A DNA stretch of 64,000 nucleotides from Streptomyces lavendulae subsp. lavendulae. GTDB lineage: Bacteria; Actinomycetota; Actinomycetes; Streptomycetales; Streptomycetaceae. The translations under genes were made by a program, and so were the position numbers. This document shows positions 1 through 7,396 of the stretch, in pieces; positions within the stretch are counted from its first letter, which is position 1; every line of letters starts with the position of its first letter. The notes under the pieces are model-generated. The model worked only from the letters and a program-made list of their open reading frames with translations, searched no databases and was not told the origin of the DNA. The stretch spans positions 1,116,001-1,180,000 of the forward strand of contig NZ_CP024985.1 of NCBI RefSeq assembly GCF_002803845.1, in the 5' to 3' direction.

Positions 1-2
1 GC

Positions 3-965
3 CACGGCCAGATCGTCAACGAGATCACCCTGCGCCTCGACCCCGTGACCGGTGCGGTGGTCCGGGAGCTGACCACGTCGACGAACCACCCCAACACCCG
101 TGGCGTGGAGCCCGATCCGCAGATGCGGAAGGTGGTCGACTACTGGAAGGGGTACGCCACCCGGTACGCGGGCGCGACGATCGGCCGGCAGCGGGCCTCG
201 TTCCGCCGCGTCCTGTCACCGGTCGGGGAGAGCACGATGGGCAACCTGGTGGCCGACTGGGCGCTGTGGGCCTCGCGGCAGCCCGCGGACTCCTTCGACA
301 CCAGCCCGCGTCCCGAAGCGGGCGGAGCGGACCTGGCGTTGATCGCGCTGGCCCCGCGGACCGGCCGGAGCCTGATCAACACGGACCTGCTCCTCGGGTC
401 CGCCACGGAGGATCCCGTCAGCTTCGAACGGGCCTGGCGGGCCGTCGGGTACGGCAGTCCGCTGGTCACGGCGTCGGTCACCGGACAGCAGCTCCACGAC
501 ACCCTGGAACAGCAGTGGGCGCCCGACGGGCGGGGCGGGCTGACGTACGCGCCGCTCGCGGTCTCCGCCAACGTGCGGTACTCCTTCGACGCGTCGGGGG
601 CGGCCGGTGACCGGGTGGCGCCCGCCGACGTGCTCATCGGGGGCTCCGCGCTGCGCCCGGACGGCACGTACCGGGTGGTGACGTCCTCGTACACGCTGAC
701 CGGGCAGGACGGGTACCCGGCCCTCGGCGGGTTCCGGGATCCGGCCCGGCACCGGCGGGACACCGACAGCTTCGTCGCGTACGTCGCCGCGCTGGGCACG
801 CTGCGCGCGGTGTCGACCGGCCGGGTGTCGATGAAGGGCGGAGCGCTGTCGGCCGGCCGGCCGGGCCGGCTGGTCCCCCTGGGCGAACCGGTCCCGTCGG
901 TACCGGCTCCGGTGGCGGCCGCCGAGGCCGCCGCGGGCCGCACCGGGGGCCGTCCGGTGTGCTGA
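3..965 (+). CDS. 5'-nucleotidase family protein, C-terminal part (cut by window edge)
   Basis: The frame is open from the first bases of the window, so the N-terminus lies outside it; about 320 residues are visible. The sequence reads as the C-terminal substrate-binding domain (5_nucleotid_C) of UshA/5'-nucleotidase enzymes. It has the NLVADWAL segment, the SVTGQQLHDTLEQQW segment, and near the end the SYTLTGQDGYPALGG loop that in this family helps hold the nucleobase. Family members are secreted or surface metallophosphoesterases that dephosphorylate nucleotides; the metal-binding catalytic domain and any signal peptide would be upstream and cannot be checked. The tail after about residue 280 is low-complexity Ala/Pro/Gly. 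No gene follows on this strand for about 280 bp. Confidence 0.85.
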   Translation, partial: HGQIVNEITLRLDPVTGAVVRELTTSTNHPNTRGVEPDPQMRKVVDYWKGYATRYAGATIGRQRASFRRVLSPVGESTMGNLVADWALWASRQPADSFDTSPRPEAGGADLALIALAPRTGRSLINTDLLLGSATEDPVSFERAWRAVGYGSPLVTASVTGQQLHDTLEQQWAPDGRGGLTYAPLAVSANVRYSFDASGAAGDRVAPADVLIGGSALRPDGTYRVVTSSYTLTGQDGYPALGGFRDPARHRRDTDSFVAYVAALGTLRAVSTGRVSMKGGALSAGRPGRLVPLGEPVPSVPAPVAAAEAAAGRTGGRPVC

Positions 966-1156
966 GCACTCCGTAAGGCACGGGTGAGGGGCACGTCATA
1001 TGCCGTTCCGAGGATGAACGGCGTGGAACCCATCGTGTGTCGGACTGACCCTGGAGGACGCCAGGACGCTCCCGTCGGCGGTGCGCCGTCGGCCCCCGCC
1101 TCCGTACCGCCTCCGGTGGTTCGGACCGTACCGCACCGCAGGCTTTTCCCGATTCG

Positions 1157-1186
1157 TTGACCCGTTCGACGGCCGCTGGCTAGGTT
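1157..1186 (+). promoter_or_regulatory. Promoter of the SARP gene
   Basis: TTGACC (1157-1162), an 18-bp spacer and TAGGTT (1181-1186) form a good match to a housekeeping (HrdB-type) promoter. The expected transcription start is near 1193. That coincides with a possible leaderless GTG at 1193, but a GTG at 1247 with a proper Shine-Dalgarno is the preferred start, which would give a leader of about 54 nt. Confidence 0.6.
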
Positions 1187-1246
1187 GGAATTGTGCCCGG
1201 ACGGCAGGAATGGGCGATTCGGCTCGCCGAAGAGATCGGAGCAGCG

Positions 1247-2017
1247 GTGCGATACAGGATTCTCGGGAAACTTCACGTCGCGAACGAGGGAAAGCGGTTC
1301 TACCTCTCGGCCCGCAAGAAGGAAATCGTACTGGCCGCCCTTTTGGCGAGGGCGAACCACGTGGTACCGCTCGACGAGTTGATTTCCGAGATCTGGGGCC
1401 AGGAGTCACCGTTACGGGCCACCACCGCGATCCATGTGCGTATCTGCGAGCTGCGGAAATTCCTGAGGTCCTGCGGAATAGCGGAGGGGCCGATCGTCAC
1501 CCGCTCGCCCGGCTACTTCATCCGTGTCGAGCCGGGGGAGCTCGATGTCGAGAGGTTCGGTCAACTGGCTGCTCAGGGCCGCGCGGCGGCGCGGGCGGGG
1601 CAGCACAACGAGGCCGTGGAGCAGTTGCGCGCCGCACTGGAACTGACCCAGGACACGCCTCTGGGGGGCCTGCGAAGCGGTCCGATCATCAACGGCTTCG
1701 TGACCTGGCTCGACGAAACCACGCTGGATTGCACGGAATTGCTGATGGAGTCGGAACTCGCCCTGGGCGGGCACCGGGAAACGGTCAGCCGGCTGTACGC
1801 GCTCTTCGGACGGCACCCTTTGCACGAGGCGTTCCACCGGCAGCTCATGCTGGCGCTCTACCGGTGCGACCGGCGGGCGGACGCCCTGCACGTCTACCGG
1901 GTCGCCCGCGATGTCCTGAAGGAAGAACTCGGACTCGATCCCTGCCTCGCGACGCGCCGCATTCACCACGCCATTCTCGCCGCCGACAATCCCCGCCTCG
2001 CGCGCATACCGGCGTAG
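1247..2017 (+). CDS. SARP-family transcriptional activator with a TTA codon
   Basis: A 256-residue protein with the classic SARP layout: an OmpR-like winged helix (about residues 1-95, opening VRYRILGKLHV) followed by a bacterial transcriptional activation (BTAD) all-helical domain to the C-terminus. SARPs bind phased direct repeats beside the -35 element and switch on antibiotic clusters. The GTG at 1247 has GGAG five bases upstream and gives the usual SARP N-terminus; a GTG at 1193 would add 18 residues and could be leaderless. Leu56 is encoded by TTA (1412-1414), so translation should depend on the bldA tRNA, as for many pathway-specific regulators. It stands alone just before the convergent LAL operon; no obvious target cluster is in view. 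Confidence 0.88.
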   Translation: MRYRILGKLHVANEGKRFYLSARKKEIVLAALLARANHVVPLDELISEIWGQESPLRATTAIHVRICELRKFLRSCGIAEGPIVTRSPGYFIRVEPGELDVERFGQLAAQGRAAARAGQHNEAVEQLRAALELTQDTPLGGLRSGPIINGFVTWLDETTLDCTELLMESELALGGHRETVSRLYALFGRHPLHEAFHRQLMLALYRCDRRADALHVYRVARDVLKEELGLDPCLATRRIHHAILAADNPRLARIPA

Positions 2018-2040
2018 GCCGGTCCGGTCCGCCCGGTTCG

Positions 2041-4872
2041 TCAGCGCGTTTCGAGGGCCTCCAGCGCCTCCGGCAGTTCGGACCGGCCGGAAACCGTCAG
2101 CTTGCGGTAGACGACCGTGAGGTGCTTCTCCACCGCGCGGCGCGTGACGCCCAGTTCGTCGGCGATGTCGCGGTTCGACAGTCCCCGTGCGGCCAGCCCG
2201 GCGACCTTCAGCTGGATCCGGGTCGGGGCCGCCGCCCGGTCCGCCGCGGGGCCGCCCGGCAGGTTCCGGGCGCGGGCCGCGAGGTCCGGCAGGCCGCACG
2301 CCGCGGCGAGGGCGCCGCCCTCCCGCAGCAGGCTCCTCGCGCCGGGGTCCCCGTCGGCGGCCGCCCGTGCGCCGAGCTGTACGAGCGCCCTGGCCAGCTC
2401 CAGGCGGTGGTGCGAGCCGCGCAGCACGGCCACCGCCTCCCGCAGCAGGTCCGTCCCCCGTTCCCCGTCGGTCAACACGCCCCGCAGGCGCAGCGCCCTG
2501 CCGAGGACGGCCGGGGCGCCCCAGGCCCGCGCGCGCTCGTACTCGTCGCGCATCAGCTCCGCGGCCGCCTCCGTCTCGCCCAGGCGGCGGTGCGCCAGGG
2601 CCGCCCAGGGCCGCCAGGGGCCGAGGGCGGGGTTGTGCCAGCCGGCCCGCTCCAGCCGTCTGCCGCAGGCCAGGAAGTGGTCCAGGGCGGTGGCCTCGTC
2701 GCGCCGGTGGTAGGCGCGGACGCCCTGGAGCAGCTGGTGGGTGACGTTGCGGTACACCCCGGCGGTGTCCGCGGCGCCGGGGGCCGTCTCCCGGGCCAGG
2801 AGCCGGTCGGCCGCCCGCGGGTCCCCGGTCTCGATGGCCACGAGCGCCAGCGCGACGTCCGCGGCCGCGTCGGCCCCCCACCGCTGCCCGGCGGTCTCGT
2901 GGGCCCGCAGCGCCAGGGCTTCGGCCCGTACCGCGTCCCCGGACCACAGCAGGGTCACGGCGAGTTCGCTGCCGGCCAGCACCTGCGCCACCGGGGCCTT
3001 CAGGCGTACCGCGCGGGCCAGGAGGGTCTCCAGCCACCCGGGCAGGTCGGCCGGTTCGTCCGCCGCGAGCAGCGTGACCGCCAGCAGCGGCAGGGCCGTG
3101 TACGGCAGTTCGGGCACGGCCGGGGTGCGCTCCAGGATCCGCCGGGCCAGCCGGACGGCGGCCTCGCGCTCGATCCGCCCGGCCGCCACCGCGTCGTGCA
3201 GCAGTACGGTCGCCAGCTCGCGGTCGGCTCCGGTGTCGAGGGCGGGCTCCGGGCCCAGCCCGCGCAGCCGTTCCACCGACCGGGCGAGCCGTTCGGGCGT
3301 GGCGGGCTGCGTCCAGCGGACCCTGGCCTCCAGGCGCAGCGCCACCTCCGGGCGGGCTCCGTCCTGCTCCCCGCCGGGGGCGTAGGAGGCCGACTCGCGC
3401 CGGATCAGCTCGGCGGTGTGCGGCGGCGCGGTGTCGAACAGGGGCGGCGGGACGCGCAGGAGGGCCGCGGCCCGTCGCGCGGCCGAGGGCAGCAGGGGCA
3501 CCGCCTGGGAGATGTGCCGGGTGGCCATCCAGGGGTCGAGGTTGCGCTCGACGCCGGCCAGGTCGACCAGGACCGCGGCGCGGTCCTCGCCGTCGGTGGA
3601 CGCGTCCCGCAGGGCCCGGCGCAGGTACCCCACGGCCTCCTCGGGCGCACCGCGGTCGAGCGCGGCGTCGGCCGCCGCGCGCAGCGCGGTCACCGCCCAG
3701 GCGCTGTCGGCCGGGCCGGACGGCGGTGTGACCATGAGCCGGGCCGCGACCTGTTCGGCCGGGTGCCCGTTCCGGTGGAGCAGGGCCGCCGCCCGGCCGG
3801 TGAGCCGTTGGAGCTCCTCGGCCGGGATGGTCTCCTCGGCCGCGTCCCGGACCACCGGGTGGACGAAGGCCGGTGCCGTGCGGCCGGGGCCGCGGGTGAG
3901 CAGGCCCAGGCGGCGCAGCGCGCGTTCGGCGGTGCGGCAGTCCACGGCGTCCAGCTCCGCCAGGGCGCCGGTCAGCCCCGGTTCGGCCTGGTCCCCGAGG
4001 ACGGCCATGGCCCGTGCGAACCCGATGACCGGGGAGGGCAGTTGTTCCAGGCGCAGGGCGAGGCGTTCGCGCAGGACGGGCGGCCGCAGGCGCAGCGCCG
4101 ACGAGGCGTCCGCGCCGAACGGGCGCAGTCCCGCCTGCCGCATGCTGTCGCCGACGGACACGGCGAGCATCGGGCTGCCCGCGAAGGCCTCGTGGCAGGC
4201 CTGGCCGAACGCGTCGTGGACCGGTACGCCGAGGCGGCTTTCCACGACGGCGCGGACGGCGGCCGGGGACAGCGGTCGCAGCCGCAGCGTGCGCCCGCCG
4301 CCGGTGAGGAGCTCGCGCACGGCGGGCCGGTCGGCGCAGGGATCGCCGTCGGCGACGGTCAGGACGAGGGTCACCGGCCGGGCGGTGGGCCGTCTGGCGA
4401 GGTAGCCCAGCCAGCGCAGGGAGTCCGCGTCCGCCCACTGGAGGTCGTCCACCAGGACCGCCAGCGGCTGGTCGGCGGCGATGCGTTCGGCCAGCGCGCG
4501 CAGGTCCCGCAGGAGGTGCGGGTACCCCTCCGCGGCCGGTGCGGGCGCCCCGCCCACGACGGCCCAGGCGGCGGCCCCGCCCCCGTCGAGCCACCGGTCG
4601 CGGACGGGGGGCCGCGCACCGGCGAGGACGGGCTCCAGGATCTGGCGCACCACGCCGAAGGCGAAGTCCCGTTCGGACGGGGCCGCGTCGGCCCGCAGGA
4701 CCCTGGTCCGCTCCCGCGCCGCCAGTGGTGCGAGGTGGTCGAGCAGCTCCGTCTTGCCCGAGCCGAGGGCGCCGGTGACGAGGACGGGGGCGCCCGATCC
4801 TGCTCCGGGGTCCTTGGCGGCGCGCAGGGCCTCGGCCACCGCGCGCAGCTCGGCGTCGCGTTCGAGGAGCAT
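2041..4872 (-). CDS. LAL-family (AAA + LuxR) transcriptional regulator, third of the tandem trio
   Basis: A 943-residue large ATP-binding LuxR-type regulator. The N-terminal AAA module has a Walker A at about residues 34-41 (GALGSGKT) and a Walker B ending LVDDLQWAD. A long helical sensor-like region follows, then a C-terminal LuxR/GerE helix-turn-helix (GLSNRDIADELGVTRRAVEK region). Known LALs such as MalT and PikD activate sugar or polyketide genes in response to a ligand. The ATG at 4872 lies 5 bp after the stop of the upstream LAL, so the three LAL genes form one operon and this is its distal member. The ligand cannot be read from the sequence. Confidence 0.87.
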   Translation of the reverse strand: MLLERDAELRAVAEALRAAKDPGAGSGAPVLVTGALGSGKTELLDHLAPLAARERTRVLRADAAPSERDFAFGVVRQILEPVLAGARPPVRDRWLDGGGAAAWAVVGGAPAPAAEGYPHLLRDLRALAERIAADQPLAVLVDDLQWADADSLRWLGYLARRPTARPVTLVLTVADGDPCADRPAVRELLTGGGRTLRLRPLSPAAVRAVVESRLGVPVHDAFGQACHEAFAGSPMLAVSVGDSMRQAGLRPFGADASSALRLRPPVLRERLALRLEQLPSPVIGFARAMAVLGDQAEPGLTGALAELDAVDCRTAERALRRLGLLTRGPGRTAPAFVHPVVRDAAEETIPAEELQRLTGRAAALLHRNGHPAEQVAARLMVTPPSGPADSAWAVTALRAAADAALDRGAPEEAVGYLRRALRDASTDGEDRAAVLVDLAGVERNLDPWMATRHISQAVPLLPSAARRAAALLRVPPPLFDTAPPHTAELIRRESASYAPGGEQDGARPEVALRLEARVRWTQPATPERLARSVERLRGLGPEPALDTGADRELATVLLHDAVAAGRIEREAAVRLARRILERTPAVPELPYTALPLLAVTLLAADEPADLPGWLETLLARAVRLKAPVAQVLAGSELAVTLLWSGDAVRAEALALRAHETAGQRWGADAAADVALALVAIETGDPRAADRLLARETAPGAADTAGVYRNVTHQLLQGVRAYHRRDEATALDHFLACGRRLERAGWHNPALGPWRPWAALAHRRLGETEAAAELMRDEYERARAWGAPAVLGRALRLRGVLTDGERGTDLLREAVAVLRGSHHRLELARALVQLGARAAADGDPGARSLLREGGALAAACGLPDLAARARNLPGGPAADRAAAPTRIQLKVAGLAARGLSNRDIADELGVTRRAVEKHLTVVYRKLTVSGRSELPEALEALETR

Positions 4873-4877
4873 CCGGC

Positions 4878-7388
4878 TCAGTCCTTGTCGGGGAGGGGAC
4901 GGGAGAGGTCCGCCCGGCCGGAGAGGCCGAGCTTGCGGTAGACGCGGCTGAGGTGCATCTCGACCATGCGCCGGGACACGCCGAGGCGGAGCGCGATCGC
5001 CCCGTTGGTGAGCCCCTCGCGGACCAGTTCGGCGGCGCGCGTCTCGGCCGCGGTCAGCTCCTCGCGGACCGGCTCGCCGGCGTGCGCCGCCGGGAAGGGG
5101 CCCTTGGTCCGGCCCCCGGCTCCGGGTGGCGGGGTCGGGGTGCCGTGTGCGCCGGTCAGTGCCCGGACCCGGCGCGCCCGGCGGGGCGCGGCCCACTCGG
5201 CGGGGGTGTCCTCCCGGAGCAGCAGCCGCGCCGCCTCGTCCCGGGCCGCTCGGGCCCGTTCCCCCTCGGTCACCCGCCCCACGGCGAGCAGGGCCGTACC
5301 GATGGCGCTCGCGCTCCCCCACGCCCGGGCCTCGGCGAGTTCCGCGGCGGCGAGACATGTCGCCCCGGTCCGGTCGCCGCCGCCCAGGCGGGCGAGGGCG
5401 GCCGCGGAGCGCCAGGGCACGAAGGAGGGGTTGGTCCACCCCCGGGCCAGTAGCCCGCGTCCGCATTCCAGCAGGTCCGGCAGTGCGGCCCCGTGGTCGC
5501 CGGTGCGCAGGCCCAGGCGGCCCCTGGCGTAGAGGAACGTCGGCCACCACATGCCGCTGACCGCCCGCAGGGGCACTTCGGCCGTGGCGGCCCGGCCCGC
5601 GTCGTCCACCTCGTCGCGCTCCAGGTGCAGCAGGATCCGCAGGGCGGTGGTCAGCGGCACGGACTTCACGGATCCGGAGCCCTGGGACGCCGCCCATTCG
5701 GCCTCCGCCAGGTCCTGTTCCGCCTCCTGGAGCCAGCCCCGGCGCAGGGCGACGCTCGCGCGTACGGCCAGGGCCGCGGCGACGGCGGTCCGCGCCCGCA
5801 GCGCGCGGGCCTGCGCCACGATCGGGTCGAGGCCGGCGGCGGCGTCCTCGTGGGAGTCCGCCAGGGCCAGCGCGTAGCAGGCCGCCAGCCGTGTGGTGAA
5901 CAGCGGCGGGTGGCCGGGCGCGGGGCGCAGCGCGGCCCCGGCCAGGGCGCGCACGCGGGCGGGCGGCAGCGCCCCGGAGAGGGCGCCGCGCAGGGCCGCC
6001 ACGCCTTCCTGCGCGGGCCCCCGGGGCGGTACGGGCAGCGGCGGTACGCGGGCCGCGACGTCCGCGCTCTCCTCCGTGGGCGCCGTGTCCTCGATCAGCC
6101 AGTGCAGGGCGAGGAGGGCGTTGCGCTCCGGCTCCGGGGTGTCCGGGTGGGCCAGTGTCCGGGGAAGGGCGGCGGCGCGGCGCACCGTCGTCTCGTGTCC
6201 GCAGGTGGCGAGGAGGTCCGCGGCCCGCAGCCGGTCCGCGGCCGGGACGTGGTCGTCGGGGCTGTTGAGCAGCCGCCACCCCGCGCGCTCGTCGCAGTCG
6301 GGGCCCTCGCCGAACGGGTCCGCGTCGGCGGACGGGCCCGGGTCGGCGGGCGGGGCGGTGCGGGGGGCGAGTACGGCGGCGCGCGCATGCAGGGCCGCGC
6401 GCTCCGCCCCGGTCAGGCCGGCAAGGGCCCGTTCGGCGACGCCCGGTGGTGTGCGCGGGGCGTCCGTGCCCTCGACGAGGCCCGTGTCGGTCAGCAGGCA
6501 CAGCGCGCGGGACACCGGTACGGTGCGCAGTGCGGCCAGTTCGCCCAGCGCGGCGGGGCCGAGGTGCGGCCCGGCGGCGGCGATGGCGCGCAGGAGGCGG
6601 ACGTGCTCCTCGGACAGGCCGTCGATCAGCCGTGCGGTGCGGTCGCCGACGGACTCGGCGGCGCGCCGGGGCAGTTCGGCGGCCGTGTGCGCGCTCGGCT
6701 CCAGCCCGTCCGCGTCGATCCCGTCCACCACCGCGCGCAGCACGGCCGGGTTGCCCGCGCAGGCTTCGGCCGCGGCTCCGGCGAAGGCCGGATCCACGGG
6801 CCCCTCGAAGGCGGCGGCCAGCATCGCGGCCACGCCGAGCGGGGTCAACGGGCGCAGTGCGAGGCGGGCGACGGCGGCGGGGGCTTCGTCGGAGCGGCCG
6901 TCCTGGCCCGGCCGGCCGGCGGGGACGGCGCCGCGGGTCCCGGCGACGAGGATCGCCAGGGGCGCGCCGCGGGCCCGCCGGATCAGGGCCTCCAGCCAGT
7001 GCCGCGAGTCCGCGTCCGCCCACTGCGCGTCGTCGACGGAGAGCAGCAGCGGACGTTCGCGGGCCGCGGCGAGGAACAGCTCGCACAGCGCGGGCAGCGG
7101 CAGGGCGGCGGGGGCCGGTGCGCCGGGGGTGTCCGGCCCGGCCAGGAGCTGGGTGACGATGCCGAAGGGCAGGGCCGATTCCGTCGGGGAGCCGGCCGCG
7201 TGCGCGACGGCGCATCCGGCGTCCCGCGCCCGCGCGGCGGCGTACCGCAGCAGTGCGCTGCGGCCGGTGCCGGGGGCTCCCTCGACGGCGACGACGCGGG
7301 AACGTCCGGCGAGCAGGTCCGCCACGGCCGCGCGCAGCAGCGCCAGTTCACCGTCCCGCTCGACGAGGGCGGCGGAGGTCCGGTCCAT
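4878..7388 (-). CDS. LAL-family regulator, second of the trio, with altered Walker A
   Basis: An 836-residue protein with the same plan as its neighbours: an N-terminal ATPase module, a helical middle and a C-terminal LuxR helix-turn-helix (GLTNGAIALRLGVSRRMVEM region, about the last 60 residues). The Walker A reads GAPGTGRS at about residues 37-44, with Arg43 where the nucleotide-binding Lys is expected. Walker B is intact (SVDDAQWAD, about 117-125). Lys-to-Arg at this position usually weakens ATP hydrolysis or binding, so this member may be a constitutive, inactive or regulatory partner. It starts 8 bp after the stop of the first LAL gene and stops 5 bp before the third. Confidence 0.87.
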   Translation of the reverse strand: MDRTSAALVERDGELALLRAAVADLLAGRSRVVAVEGAPGTGRSALLRYAAARARDAGCAVAHAAGSPTESALPFGIVTQLLAGPDTPGAPAPAALPLPALCELFLAAARERPLLLSVDDAQWADADSRHWLEALIRRARGAPLAILVAGTRGAVPAGRPGQDGRSDEAPAAVARLALRPLTPLGVAAMLAAAFEGPVDPAFAGAAAEACAGNPAVLRAVVDGIDADGLEPSAHTAAELPRRAAESVGDRTARLIDGLSEEHVRLLRAIAAAGPHLGPAALGELAALRTVPVSRALCLLTDTGLVEGTDAPRTPPGVAERALAGLTGAERAALHARAAVLAPRTAPPADPGPSADADPFGEGPDCDERAGWRLLNSPDDHVPAADRLRAADLLATCGHETTVRRAAALPRTLAHPDTPEPERNALLALHWLIEDTAPTEESADVAARVPPLPVPPRGPAQEGVAALRGALSGALPPARVRALAGAALRPAPGHPPLFTTRLAACYALALADSHEDAAAGLDPIVAQARALRARTAVAAALAVRASVALRRGWLQEAEQDLAEAEWAASQGSGSVKSVPLTTALRILLHLERDEVDDAGRAATAEVPLRAVSGMWWPTFLYARGRLGLRTGDHGAALPDLLECGRGLLARGWTNPSFVPWRSAAALARLGGGDRTGATCLAAAELAEARAWGSASAIGTALLAVGRVTEGERARAARDEAARLLLREDTPAEWAAPRRARRVRALTGAHGTPTPPPGAGGRTKGPFPAAHAGEPVREELTAAETRAAELVREGLTNGAIALRLGVSRRMVEMHLSRVYRKLGLSGRADLSRPLPDKD

Positions 7389-7396
7389 GCCCGCGA

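Noticed and set aside
1081-4941. A 1286-codon plus-strand ORF
   Set aside because: Composition is typical of antisense shadow in GC-rich DNA; it covers the SARP in the wrong frame and the antisense of a LAL gene with clear domains.
2041-7215. A single 1724-codon minus-strand ORF spanning two LAL genes
   Set aside because: The N-terminal 780 residues are Arg/Pro/Gly noise from reading the neighbouring LAL in another frame; the real start is the ATG at 4872.
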